Below are positions 41,861 to 53,805 of a stretch of 64,000 nucleotides of DNA, piece after piece. How positions within the stretch are numbered: position 1 is the first letter of the stretch; each line of letters begins with the position of its first letter. The DNA comes from Zygaena filipendulae. Taxonomy: Eukaryota > Arthropoda > Insecta > Lepidoptera > Zygaenidae. Location: assembly GCA_907165275.2 (NCBI GenBank), contig OU015655.1, positions 5,468,501-5,532,500 on the forward strand. Reading direction: 5' to 3'. The notes below the pieces were generated by a model, which made no database searches, had not been told where the DNA came from, and was given only the letters and a program-made list of their open reading frames with translations. A program made the translations under genes and the position numbers.

Positions 41861-42296
41861 TTTAAAGGATATAGAACTAGAATCTAAGAAAATGTAAAGA
41901 TGGATAAAGCTAAATAAAAATATTGGACTTATTTTCAATACAACCTTTTCCTGCAGGTTACACACGTACCTATTTGCGTAAATATTGGGACTGAAAATAA
42001 TTTTGGGTATAAAAAGAACTCTAGGTCCTAATCTAAATTTCAAGATTTCGGGATTTACTTGGTGATGAAAAAATTGAAATCTTATATCTCCGACACTATG
42101 ACCACAATACCATCATCTTTATATTTCAGCAGTCTATGTGATTTACGTCATCAACTAGGATGTTTTTAATTTTAGAAAAAATCAATCATAGAAAATCCAA
42201 AACTAAATAGAATCGCAGTTCAACTCAAAACCTGAATGATTCGTGATAACTTTACAAAAAAAGTACATAATTCCACAAAGACACTGACATTACAAT

Positions 42297-42613
42297 CCCT
42301 ACTAAATACTGATAATATTATAAATGCGAAAGTAACACTGTCTATCTGCCTGTCTGTTACGTCAATGGCTCAACGGATCATCACGAAATTTTGCATACAC
42401 GTTGTCAGGGGTACAGAAAAGGACATAGGGTACTTTATATGCTGGAATTCCCACGGGAACTCCAAAATTAACACCGGTGAAATCTAATGAGATTTTGCAT
42501 ATACGTTGTCAGGGGTACAGAGAAGGTACCCTATATGCATAGGGTACTTTGTATCCCGGAATTCCTGCGGGATCTCCGAAATTGCCACGGGTGAAACCGC
42601 GGGGAACAGCTAG
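42297..42613 (+). mobile_element. Nested Helitron with internal duplication
   Basis: It starts TCCCTACTAAATACTGATAA and ends GGGGAACAGCTAG. The TTTTGCATACACGTTGTCAG segment through the hairpin appears twice in series. The mirror copy is 50483-50799. Confidence 0.8.
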
Positions 42614-42874
42614 TACTCATATAAACCAAGATTTGAATCGTAATTCTAAAAGGATTAGAGCCAGACGTTAGTACGCATAGTGGTTATATACTCTTTGGTC
42701 TAGCCACTCAACCTATATACCGCTTGGTGTTATTACACGAAAAAAAAACATAAACGCATTCTGCCGTTGTTCCATTTCAAAATTTAAATTTTGTCATCTC
42801 GTGATAATAATATTTTATATTTTATTGAGTTTCATCAGTAGGTACGTTGCGTTTGTAAAGTATTTTATATTCTA

Positions 42875-42945
42875 CTAGCTGTGTCCCGCGGTTACACCCG
42901 CGTGAAACATTTTTATAAAATTAACAACTGATACTGGAGGATACT
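42875..42945 (-). mobile_element. Nested Helitron 3' end
   Basis: CTAGCTGTGTCCCGCGGTTAC and ACCCGCGTGAAAC, with little more. The mirror copy is about 50151-50221. Confidence 0.6.
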
Positions 42946-43013
42946 GTAGTTTCTTTTGAGTGAAGTATTTAAAAAAATTGGTTCTTTACTTTTTTATAAT
43001 AACACTAGCTATT

Positions 43014-43214
43014 TTTCATAATATACCTAGAAATTAGCGCGGTTTCACCCACGCTAATTTCAGAGTTTCTGCGGGAATTCCGGGATAAAAACTACCGTGT
43101 CCTTCTCTGTGCCCCTACTAATAAAGTGTATGCAAAATTTCTAGATAATCGGTTGAGTAATAAACCGTAACATACAAACAAACAAACTCATATTCGCATT
43201 TCTAATAATAAGTT
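43014..43214 (-). mobile_element. Nested Helitron with inserted tail bases
   Basis: CTAGCTATTTTTCATAATAT precedes GCGCGGTTTCACCCACGC, so extra bases separate CTAG from the hairpin. The rest follows the main family to TTCGCATTTCTAATAAT. The mirror copy is about 49882-50082. Confidence 0.65.
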
Positions 43215-43319
43215 TATCTAGAAGTGTGCATAATGTATATTATGAAAAAGCAGTTTAGATTTGAAATCGTAAACAAAAGCATAAAAAATGACAGATAATA
43301 AAAAAAATTATCTATACTT

Positions 43320-43630
43320 CTAAACTATAATAAAAGAGTAGAATCCGCGATTCTGTACATTGAATATTTTTACCTAAAATGGAGAGGGGTGATAAAAGAA
43401 GAGTAACCAAGCACAAAAAAAAGTTTTTGAAATTCTTTTCTGTCTGTCTGTCTGTTTGTTCGCCATAATCTCCAAATCAACTGAACAGATTGTCATGCGG
43501 TTTTCACAGGTAGATTAAGCTTAGCCTGTAGCTACATAATATAGGCTTTGTTTCATTCAAATCGGATATCGGGAAAAAAAGTTATTACACAAAAACTTTT
43601 CACGCGGGTGAAACCGCAGGGCACAGTTAG
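43320..43630 (+). mobile_element. Nested Helitron, TTCGCCATAATCTCCAAATC family
   Basis: It ends GCAGGGCACAGTTAG, so the usual CTAG has mutated to TTAG in both copies of the 4-kb element. This shows that the mutation predates duplication of the host element. The mirror copy is 49466-49776. Confidence 0.7.
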
Positions 43631-44129
43631 TCATATAATATTGAGACTTCTTCGGAAGTTGTTCTAACCACTGGACCATTATCGTATAGTTCCTCCTGCC
43701 GAAAAAATTGTATGCATTCAGCCGTCGCGCGTCATTTGAATATATTGATCTTCTTTTATTTAGTTTCGTCAAAGCAGTGCGTTGGGAAGATAGATTTATT
43801 ATAATATTGTATTATTTGTAAAATATAAATATTTTACTGGCAGTTGATCCTGCCGCGGTTTTGCTCGCGTCAGTTTTTATTTTTATTTATTTTTTTATTA
43901 CAAAATCAAGGAAATAATAAATAATAATGATGAATAGTTACATCATTTGGAAAAATTTACAAAAATAAAGTCTTTATTATACAGGGTGTAACGTTACGAG
44001 GGTATTTTTTTTGTAAAAAGGCATTCAATATTCGATTCTCGTCTCTAATAGTTGACTAAAAAAAATTTGGAGAAAAAACTTACTGAAAAAACCATGTGAG
44101 TGTCGTGTCGTGCTCCGCTCGTATTGGTC

Positions 44130-44275
44130 ATAGCGTGATTTTATAGCCTATGGCCGTCCTCAATAAATGACTATCTAACACGGAAATAATTTTTCAATTC
44201 GATCTAGTAGTTCCTGAGATTAGTACGTTCAACAAAACAAGCAAACAAACTCTTCAGCTTTATCATTAGTACCTA
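44130..44275 (-). mobile_element. Nested Helitron-like piece
   Basis: ATTTTATAGCCTATGGCCGT, AATTTTTCAATTCGATCTAG, AGTTCCTGAGATTAG and CTCTTCAGCTTTATC mark a minus-strand copy of a further subfamily. The mirror copy is about 48821-48966. Confidence 0.5.
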
Positions 44276-44342
44276 TAAATTAACAAATACAAAGTAGGTA
44301 TATGCATAGGTAAAAAATATTATAAGCTTTTGAAAATTACTT

Positions 44343-44760
44343 CACGTGATCACATAGATATCACGAAAAGATGAAGTTTGACCTACCAACACGATGAGTC
44401 TGTAACTTGCAGTTTCGGAGATATGAGCTGTCGAAAATTTGACCATGTGATCACATAGATATCACAAAACATGAAGTTTGAGTACCAACGTGAGATGACT
44501 GCGTCCTATAGTTTCGGAGTTATAAGTGTTCAAAAATTTTGTCACGTGAACACATAGATACCACGAAAACATGAAGTACAGCAACATGATGGGGTTGTCT
44601 CATACTAGTTTCGAGGGTATGAGCTTTACAAAAAAAAAATTTTTTTTGAAGATATTAAAAATTTGATCACGTGGTCACATAGACACAATAAAAATATGAA
44701 GTTGTACCAACATTATATGGCTGCGTGTCATTGCTGATTGCATCGAAGATAAAAGTTAAA
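44343..44760. repeat. Four diverged tandem units of about 100 bp
   Basis: Units start at 44343, 44444, 44543 and 44668 with CAYGTGATCACATAG-like boxes. Each continues to ATGAAGT, ACCAACA and then TTTCGGAGWTATGAGC. Unit 3 is longer because of a poly-A/poly-T hairpin. The mirror array is 48336-48753. Confidence 0.85.
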
Positions 44761-45399
44761 TTACCCTGGGCCGTGGTGAGATACAACCATTCGAAAATAT
44801 GGTCTCTCTCTTTTACGCATCGAGAAAACAAGAAAGAGATAGCAAGAATTTATGCAACACAAAAATATAAAATACTTGTACGGGCTACCTGTAGCTTATA
44901 AGGTATACCTACTTGTACGGGACTCAAAACAAAATGTAGTTATGCCTTCGCTTCGGCTACTAAATACCTACCAACTATATCAGTAATATGTATATTCCAA
45001 ATTCAATTCTAAATTATCCCGGTAGGTAAAATTGTCAAAACTCACGGCTCAACGCCGCGACACCTTTCGATCCTTTTGGAACTCACTACAAACTACTGCA
45101 TTCGGGGGACTTGTCAGTCTACAGTCAAACCACAGCTGTTAATAGACCGGGCCGCCATTTTCGTACACATATACTGTATACGCTCTCACACAAGTAAGAG
45201 ATTCGACCAAAATTTAATATTTTTGAAATGCTTATAATTATGTTATTTGTTCACTATCTGCAAAGATTTGAGACTTATGCGGCATCGAAACAAGTAGAAG
45301 TATTTTATTAAATAAAGTCTAATAAATAAAAATAGCCGTAGTGCAAGAAAACTCGGTAGGCAATTTGTATGAAAACTAGCCCTAACACCCGCACCTTAA

Positions 45400-45931
45400 C
45401 AGGGTAATAATAATTTATTACCTATTATTTCCTGGTTAGAACCTGGACCGGTAGTGCTTATACAATAATTTCATTTCACATTTATGAGGTTTCATCCACC
45501 ATAATCGAGCAGTATTAATAGGTACTTCCTAGGGGATATTTATTTTTCATTGCTTTTTTGTTTGATGCCACAATGTGGGTATCGTAAAAGAGAATTCGTT
45601 ATCATAATGCAATTTAGATAGGTACTTGACTTGTTTGTCGGTAATTGAAGTGAACAGTGAACGCTGCCACTTGGCATTTGGATCGCATCTTATTGAATTA
45701 TGGCTCGTTTGGACGTGACCGAACGCGTCCCGCGAGCCGAGACGGGACATCGGGTGCTCGATGTTTGTCGATTTTTGTACGTGTGCGCGGTACTTTAATC
45801 GATTTCACGATTATTCTCGTCACATCATACCTTTGTTTTGCTAAATTAAATCCAACAATACAGTTGAGTAAAGTTTTCTTTTTATCACCAAAAAATTATA
45901 GTTTAATAATTTCACTATATTGTTATCTTAA
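45400..45931. other. Unique spacer between the twin elements, left part
   Basis: The segment at about 45640-45800 is GC-richer than its flanks and unique. The 109-residue frame at 45657-45986 crosses into a Helitron and is not credible as a gene. Confidence 0.4.
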
Positions 45932-46218
45932 TATATATAAATCACGTGTCATGTTGTTTGTCCGCGATGGACTCCCAAACTACTGAATCGATTGTGATGA
46001 AATTTGGTGACTATGTTGTATTTGGCCCAACTTAAAAGATAGGACAATTTTTTCCCAATTTCCCACGGGAACTCCGGATTTAATGCGGGGAACAGCTAAT
46101 CACCGTAAACTACTCTCAGTGCAGGGGTACAAAGAAGCCCGTAGAGTAACTACTTTTTTCCCGGAATTCCCGCGGGAACTCCGAAATTACCGCGGATGAA
46201 ATCGCGGGGGACAGCTAG
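45932..46218 (+). mobile_element. Helitron-like element with doubled 3' end
   Basis: ATAAATCACGTGTCATG starts it. A first tail ends GCGGGGAACAGCTAA near 46098 and a second ends GCGGGGGACAGCTAG at 46218, so a second tail has been added or inserted. Confidence 0.75.
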
Positions 46219-46976
46219 TAGATATTACATTTTCACTTTATTCCGTTTTACTGATAGAGCGTAATTTTTTCTAAAGTATAAAATTGTTAAAAAATCAAAA
46301 TCAATTTTAATGCTGGGAGGTGAAGAAAGGTAAAGGTAAAGGTAACCATTGGACGTACACAAAGAACATGCAAAGCATGGAGAGATTTAATTTACCGATG
46401 GCCCTCCGCTCATAGATGAGACGCTGTAAGTGAAAGGGTTCCTTTACAGGCATCGCCGCTCTAAAAAATTGAGATAATGTAACGTGAATAACAATTCAGC
46501 CGTCGGGTGCGGGTGTACGAATCGTAAGGTGGCGTGGGGGGATAGATTGATGGTACCCGTTTGTAGCATCTGTCGTTTAAGTGAACATCGATTATACTGG
46601 CAGTAGTATACACCTCGGCGATTCTTTGTTTAGCGAACGACGTTTGACTTAAGTCATCAGTCACTTCGCTCCGGGGATTAATTTCACAATATAAACAAAT
46701 GACATGCTGATATTTCCCTCCCCAAAGCGACCCTTATATCGCTGTATAAAAAGATCGCGTTCCGGCTACACCGGGATCGTGTTTCGTACTATTTGTATAA
46801 ACCTTCTGAATTATTAATGGAAGGTATGACTTGAAACATTTTTTGATAAAAGGTAAGAGGGGGTTGGGTCGTTGTACGTGGATGAGTTTTGTAAGTGTTT
46901 GTTATGATTGTTGCCTACTTTAGTAGCGGAGAGTCTTTTTATTGTTCAATTGTACAATTTTATCACCAACAATTAA
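46219..46976. other. Unique spacer, right part
   Basis: A GGTAAAGGTAAAGGTAA run lies at about 46330. A TATA-like TGTATAAAAAGATCGCG occurs at about 46742, but no downstream coding sequence supports a promoter. Confidence 0.35.
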
Positions 46977-47228
46977 TAATAAATAATAATAATAATCCAC
47001 TTCACAACACACATAGATCTACTTGATCCCACACTAAGCTATAAGCTTGTGTCGTGGAAACCAAGCAAACGTGGTATATACTACACATGTTATTGCATAT
47101 ATATTATACACCCAGACTGGAAAATGGAACCCTGTGTTCATCACACAAAGTCCACCCCCACCGGGAATCGAACCCGGAACCTCTTGATTACCGGGCAGGT
47201 ATGGTGACCATTGCGCCAATCGAGTCGT
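46977..47228 (-). mobile_element. tRNA-derived SINE, copy 3
   Basis: Minus strand: A box TGGCGCAATGG (47219-47209), B box GGTTCGATTCC (47173-47163), TTTGTGTGATGAACACAGGG, CCATTTTCCAGTCTGG and CACGACACAAGCTTATAGC, with an (ATT)n tail at about 46978-46995. It lies in the spacer, not in the twin elements. Confidence 0.85.
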
Positions 47229-47696
47229 CTCGTTAATTGAATGGTGAATAATAATTGAATCCATTTACAACGTATACACGTGATTACGGTTTATCTATGT
47301 CTGAAACTTAAAAAAAAAATTCAACATGTTTATCGCCGAGAATGCATAGGAATAAATAAGGATCATCTCTATACTCTACCGCGAAACATAGCAGCCGTCA
47401 AATAGTCTGCATACGTCTGATATAAACTATCGAGACGCTGCGCGCCAGGCCCCCACCGCGAACCGTTGTCACACCGTCTAACTTAGTATTGTACTTACAA
47501 ACTTGTGGAAGATTTAGGGTTCCTTGGGAATTAACCATTACATAACTATTAATAACACACATTTAATTGTTTAAAAGTTCTACGTCTCCTTTATGTGTTA
47601 GTTAGAAATTGTCTTCTGAAGTTAATACACCTGCTGATTTTGCTCAAAGGGTTCGCTTTCTTTGACTGCAAATAATAAGTTCAGAATCAATATTCT

Positions 47697-50600
47697 TTAA
47701 GGTGCGGGTGTTAGGGCTAGTTTTCATACAAATTGCCTACCGAGTTTTCTTGCACTACGGCTATTTTTATTTATTAGACTTTATTTAATAAAATACTTCT
47801 ACTTGTTTCGATGCCGCATAAGTCTCAAATCTTTGCAGATAGTGAACAAATAACATAATTATAAGCATTTCAAAAATATTAAATTTTGGTCGAATCTCTT
47901 ACTTGTGTGAGAGCGTATACAGTATATGTGTACGAAAATGGCGGCCCGGTCTATTAACAGCTGTGGTTTGACTGTAGACTGACAAGTCCCCCGAATGCAG
48001 TAGTTTGTAGTGAGTTCCAAAAGGATCGAAAGGTGTCGCGGCGTTGAGCCGTGAGTTTTGACAATTTTACCTACCGGGATAATTTAGAATTGAATTTGGA
48101 ATATACATATTACTGATATAGTTGGTAGGTATTTAGTAGCCGAAGCGAAGGCATAACTACATTTTGTTTTGAGTCCCGTACAAGTAGGTATACCTTATAA
48201 GCTACAGGTAGCCCGTACAAGTATTTTATATTTTTGTGTTGCATAAATTCTTGCTATCTCTTTCTTGTTTTCTCGATGCGTAAAAGAGAGAGACCATATT
48301 TTCGAATGGTTGTATCTCACCACGGCCCAGGGTAATTTAACTTTTATCTTCGATGCAATCAGCAATGACACGCAGCCATATAATGTTGGTACAACTTCAT
48401 ATTTTTATTGTGTCTATGTGACCACGTGATCAAATTTTTAATATCTTCAAAAAAAATTTTTTTTTTGTAAAGCTCATACCCTCGAAACTAGTATGAGACA
48501 ACCCCATCATGTTGCTGTACTTCATGTTTTCGTGGTATCTATGTGTTCACGTGACAAAATTTTTGAACACTTATAACTCCGAAACTATAGGACGCAGTCA
48601 TCTCACGTTGGTACTCAAACTTCATGTTTTGTGATATCTATGTGATCACATGGTCAAATTTTCGACAGCTCATATCTCCGAAACTGCAAGTTACAGACTC
48701 ATCGTGTTGGTAGGTCAAACTTCATCTTTTCGTGATATCTATGTGATCACGTGAAGTAATTTTCAAAAGCTTATAATATTTTTTACCTATGCATATACCT
48801 ACTTTGTATTTGTTAATTTATAGGTACTAATGATAAAGCTGAAGAGTTTGTTTGCTTGTTTTGTTGAACGTACTAATCTCAGGAACTACTAGATCGAATT
48901 GAAAAATTATTTCCGTGTTAGATAGTCATTTATTGAGGACGGCCATAGGCTATAAAATCACGCTATGACCAATACGAGCGGAGCACGACACGACACTCAC
49001 ATGGTTTTTTCAGTAAGTTTTTTCTCCAAATTTTTTTTAGTCAACTATTAGAGACGAGAATCGAATATTGAATGCCTTTTTACAAAAAAAATACCCTCGT
49101 AACGTTACACCCTGTATAATAAAGACTTTATTTTTGTAAATTTTTCCAAATGATGTAACTATTCATCATTATTATTTATTATTTCCTTGATTTTGTAATA
49201 AAAAAATAAATAAAAATAAAAACTGACGCGAGCAAAACCGCGGCAGGATCAACTGCCAGTAAAATATTTATATTTTACAAATAATACAATATTATAATAA
49301 ATCTATCTTCCCAACGCACTGCTTTGACGAAACTAAATAAAAGAAGATCAATATATTCAAATGACGCGCGACGGCTGAATGCATACAATTTTTTCGGCAG
49401 GAGGAACTATACGATAATGGTCCAGTGGTTAGAACAACTTCCGAAGAAGTCTCAATATTATATGACTAACTGTGCCCTGCGGTTTCACCCGCGTGAAAAG
49501 TTTTTGTGTAATAACTTTTTTTCCCGATATCCGATTTGAATGAAACAAAGCCTATATTATGTAGCTACAGGCTAAGCTTAATCTACCTGTGAAAACCGCA
49601 TGACAATCTGTTCAGTTGATTTGGAGATTATGGCGAACAAACAGACAGACAGACAGAAAAGAATTTCAAAAACTTTTTTTTGTGCTTGGTTACTCTTCTT
49701 TTATCACCCCTCTCCATTTTAGGTAAAAATATTCAATGTACAGAATCGCGGATTCTACTCTTTTATTATAGTTTAGAAGTATAGATAATTTTTTTTATTA
49801 TCTGTCATTTTTTATGCTTTTGTTTACGATTTCAAATCTAAACTGCTTTTTCATAATATACATTATGCACACTTCTAGATAAACTTATTATTAGAAATGC
49901 GAATATGAGTTTGTTTGTTTGTATGTTACGGTTTATTACTCAACCGATTATCTAGAAATTTTGCATACACTTTATTAGTAGGGGCACAGAGAAGGACACG
50001 GTAGTTTTTATCCCGGAATTCCCGCAGAAACTCTGAAATTAGCGTGGGTGAAACCGCGCTAATTTCTAGGTATATTATGAAAAATAGCTAGTGTTATTAT
50101 AAAAAAGTAAAGAACCAATTTTTTTAAATACTTCACTCAAAAGAAACTACAGTATCCTCCAGTATCAGTTGTTAATTTTATAAAAATGTTTCACGCGGGT
50201 GTAACCGCGGGACACAGCTAGTAGAATATAAAATACTTTACAAACGCAACGTACCTACTGATGAAACTCAATAAAATATAAAATATTATTATCACGAGAT
50301 GACAAAATTTAAATTTTGAAATGGAACAACGGCAGAATGCGTTTATGTTTTTTTTTCGTGTAATAACACCAAGCGGTATATAGGTTGAGTGGCTAGACCA
50401 AAGAGTATATAACCACTATGCGTACTAACGTCTGGCTCTAATCCTTTTAGAATTACGATTCAAATCTTGGTTTATATGAGTACTAGCTGTTCCCCGCGGT
50501 TTCACCCGTGGCAATTTCGGAGATCCCGCAGGAATTCCGGGATACAAAGTACCCTATGCATATAGGGTACCTTCTCTGTACCCCTGACAACGTATATGCA

Positions 50601-51738
50601 AAATCTCATTAGATTTCACCGGTGTTAATTTTGGAGTTCCCGTGGGAATTCCAGCATATAAAGTACCCTATGTCCTTTTCTGTACCCCTGACAACGTGTA
50701 TGCAAAATTTCGTGATGATCCGTTGAGCCATTGACGTAACAGACAGGCAGATAGACAGTGTTACTTTCGCATTTATAATATTATCAGTATTTAGTAGGGA
50801 TTGTAATGTCAGTGTCTTTGTGGAATTATGTACTTTTTTTGTAAAGTTATCACGAATCATTCAGGTTTTGAGTTGAACTGCGATTCTATTTAGTTTTGGA
50901 TTTTCTATGATTGATTTTTTCTAAAATTAAAAACATCCTAGTTGATGACGTAAATCACATAGACTGCTGAAATATAAAGATGATGGTATTGTGGTCATAG
51001 TGTCGGAGATATAAGATTTCAATTTTTTCATCACCAAGTAAATCCCGAAATCTTGAAATTTAGATTAGGACCTAGAGTTCTTTTTATACCCAAAATTATT
51101 TTCAGTCCCAATATTTACGCAAATAGGTACGTGTGTAACCTGCAGGAAAAGGTTGTATTGAAAATAAGTCCAATATTTTTATTTAGCTTTATCCATCTTT
51201 ACATTTTCTTAGATTCTAGTTCTATATCCTTTAAATTTTCTTTTTTGGAATTAAAATAAAATTCCAAAAAAGAACGAAAAATAAGTCGTTTGTAGATCTA
51301 TAAATAAGTATATATGTATAAACAAATTTGAGAAAATTAGTTACAAAAAGTGGAATCGCAATCTTAGATTTGAACACGAGATTTTCACGATTCATTATTT
51401 ACAAAAAGAGACGTATTACACCACAGCGCCAACGAGACTCAAACATAATAAGTCAAATTCAGAATCAGATTCGGCTAATACTAATCGATTTGCATGTGTG
51501 TGTGACTACGTTTTGGGCGGTTATTCCTAATTTTCTTGTAGTTAAAGGATAATAATGCGCGTAAGACCATATAAAAATTTTAAATGAAAGATGTATTAAA
51601 CACTCATCCTGTCGCATTTATCATCAAAATCTATCTTTTAGCTTGCGATTCTCTGTAAATTGAGAAAACACTTTTATGGCGCCGCCCGCGGCCTCTATCG
51701 GCTGAGAGGCTGCATAATATGGTGGCGCGCCACCTTAA
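47697..51738 (-). mobile_element. 4,034-bp TTAA element, copy B (inverted twin)
   Basis: The body is 47701-51734 with TTAA at 47697-47700 and 51735-51738. It is the reverse complement of copy A with equal length and, where compared, no differences. Outside the TTAA the flanks of the two copies are unrelated (CTTTAA and TTAATTCG here, CTATTAA and TTAACAGG for copy A), as expected for two separate insertions. Confidence 0.85.
48336..48753. repeat. Four-unit array, mirror of 44343-44760
   Basis: The same boxes occur in reverse complement: CTATGTGATCACGTG, CTATGTGATCACATG, CTATGTGTTCACGTG and CTATGTGACCACGTG. Confidence 0.85.
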
Positions 51739-53405
51739 TTCGAGAAGTTTCCAAAATCCAAAAAATCCACGTAAATTTTAGGTACAACGAACAATATAGT
51801 TATTTAAATATAGAGTAGAAAGTAGTAATAGTTCAATGAAAGAAAAAAGTCTTCATAACAAACGTAGGTTCATTAGGTATACTTACTGACTATAAACCCG
51901 TTAAATTAATTAATGAATACAACGAAGGGGTTTCTCGCGAATGCTTTCTTGATGAGCCCCATCATATTGATGACGGGGACGTTTCAAAGGTACACTGCAT
52001 TGTTTCATTATACGTCTCTAGCTTCACATTTCAAATTGTTTCACTCATATTAATTACATGGCTCGCAGCTTTAGGTCTTCTTTGTTGGCAACATTGGATT
52101 TATTATTTTTGTTCAACTGAGCTTCCCTCAGTGATTATGCTTTATTTAGAGTTTATTTTCCTGGGAAAAATGTTGTGATATTCAACTAAAACACATTTGT
52201 CTACGGTACCAATAAAAAGAGTTTATTCCGCACAACGTATTTTGATTTTTCCTCATTTTTCCATTAAATTAATTTGTTGGGTTGTATTATTTCTGTAGGC
52301 TTGCCAGTATGGCAACTATTATCCTAGTCTGTAATGTCTTTAATCTTAGTAATAAAGATTTTGTTTTTATATAAACAATAGATATGTGTGTTAGATTAAT
52401 TATTAATTATCTATGTAATAACTCAGTATCAGTATTTTCTATTAAAAACCTTAACCAAATTACACAAATGAATTAATGTAACAATCTACATTATGTCCTC
52501 AGACAAAAACATTGCTTTTTTTTTATATCATAAACTGACAAATCGAATAGATTTATTCTACAGTACGAATAAAAAGAAGAGAGCTGCGAGGGCTCGTCGC
52601 ATCACAAACGTCAAGCACAATGTATTCCACACGTGCGATGAAAAAAAAAATGGAAGTCAGCGCACGTCCATAAACTGAAAGTGAAAAAGCATTGACTTTT
52701 CAATTAATTTCCAACAATACACCTGTACGACACGCATTAAACTATATGGGATTCCATTTAAAACCGCATGAGATGTTAATCACAACAGTCGCGTATTCTT
52801 ACTATGATATAAATAAGCGATGCTTTCCACGTTAATATTTTTTTTCATATGATTTTGCTATCGTCAAGTTATAATTAAAAACTGAATTATGGTCATCCAT
52901 CAACATATGTATTTATAATTTAAATATAGATACAAAATTATATAATATTTTTCATTGCTATGAAATTTACCATGTCCTTTAAGAAAAGTAGACGATATAA
53001 TTTACATGCAAAGTAAATTTTACTGGAAAAACTACTTTTTCGTTGGTAAATTAACTTGAAATCTAACCATAACATAACTCAAAATAAAGACGTGCACTGT
53101 AATGGTAATATTATGCTCTTACGTGTGGGAACAACTCTCCAAATCTCGAGTGCGGCATTAGCATGCCGACACACCTGCACCGGATAATGTTGGGTAAGTA
53201 AAAAACCGTGTACCACTCGCGTCCCATGTGGGCGGCTGTCCCGGAAAAATGGGGAACCTCCGTAGCCTCCGTGAAAGTAAGGAAAATACTTCGCCTTGTG
53301 TAATTCGGATGCGTTCGCTACATGTAGGAGCGAGCACTCGATATACTCGATCGTGATTTTACATTTATTCATAATATATTACTAGTCCATGGGAATAGAC
53401 GAATG
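51739..53405. other. Unique DNA, one odd frame
   Basis: Mostly AT-rich. The 97-residue minus frame at 53079-53372 lies in a GC-richer block (53110-53340) and reads YFPYFHGGYGGSPFFRDSRP and VCRHANAALEIWRVVPT. Its composition is unlike random AT-rich translation, but I do not recognise a family. Confidence 0.35.
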
Positions 53406-53407
53406 AT

Positions 53408-53500
53408 ACTAGTTTTTCCCCGTGGTTTCGCTTGCGTTAATTTCAAAGTTCCCTTGGGAATTCTGGGATTAAAGTACCCTTTGCCACACTTTGCTTTGGA
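53408..53500 (-). mobile_element. Helitron fragment
   Basis: CTAGTTTTTCCCCGTGG, then TTCCCTTGGGAATTCTGGG. Confidence 0.55.
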
Positions 53501-53636
53501 TAGGAATACTGTAGCTTATCTTCCTATAAGTGAAAGAATTTTCAAAATTGTTTCCGTCCTTGTTGTGTTTATCTATTACAAACGAAAAAATCATACAAAA
53601 AACCAAATATTTTCTCGTCATAATATTAGCATAAAC

Positions 53637-53700
53637 TAGCTATTTCCCGCAGCTTTACTCCCGTGTATTCCAGAATTTCCGAGAAGTTCCTTTTTATGAC
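53637..53700 (-). mobile_element. Helitron 3'-end fragment
   Basis: CTAGCTATTTCCCGCAGC, then CCAGAATTTCCGAGAAGTTCC. Short and decayed. Confidence 0.5.
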
Positions 53701-53722
53701 GTCCATTAAAAATTATTATAAA

Positions 53723-53801
53723 AGGTGTGGCAAAATTAGCTGCAAATATACAGGAATGAAAGTATACACCGTTATAAACATGTTCATGAAATAAAAAATA
53801 A
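53723..53801. repeat. Fragment of the GTGTGGCAAAATTAGC MITE
   Basis: GTGTGGCAAAATTAGCTGCA and TATAAACATGTTCATGAAAT match the complete copy at 55409. Confidence 0.65.
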
Positions 53802-53805
53802 AAAG

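Larger units (their letters stand above)
41358..45399 (+). mobile_element. 4,034-bp TTAA element, copy A
   Basis: The body is 41362-45395 with TTAA at 41358-41361 and 45396-45399. It begins GGTGGCGCGCCACC and ends ACACCCGCACC; read inward from both ends the first bases are GGTG. It encodes no transposase: the frames within it are short and unlike any family. The TTAA duplication points to piggyBac or Kolobok superfamily; the ends do not decide which. It contains nested Helitrons and a four-unit tandem array. Copy B at 47697-51738 is its inverted twin, with matching coordinates throughout (positions sum to 93096) and no indel. Confidence 0.85.

Noticed and set aside
45657..45986. 109-residue frame
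   Set aside because: It crosses from unique DNA into a Helitron and has no recognisable domain.
46735..46800. A core promoter at the TATAAAAAG sequence
   Set aside because: There is no downstream coding sequence or clear initiator, and such strings are frequent in AT-rich DNA.
41358..51738. Treating the giant palindrome simply as an assembly artefact
   Set aside because: An artefactual fold-back would not end exactly at TTAA on all four sides or leave a unique 2.3-kb spacer. It remains possible and is listed as a refutation route.
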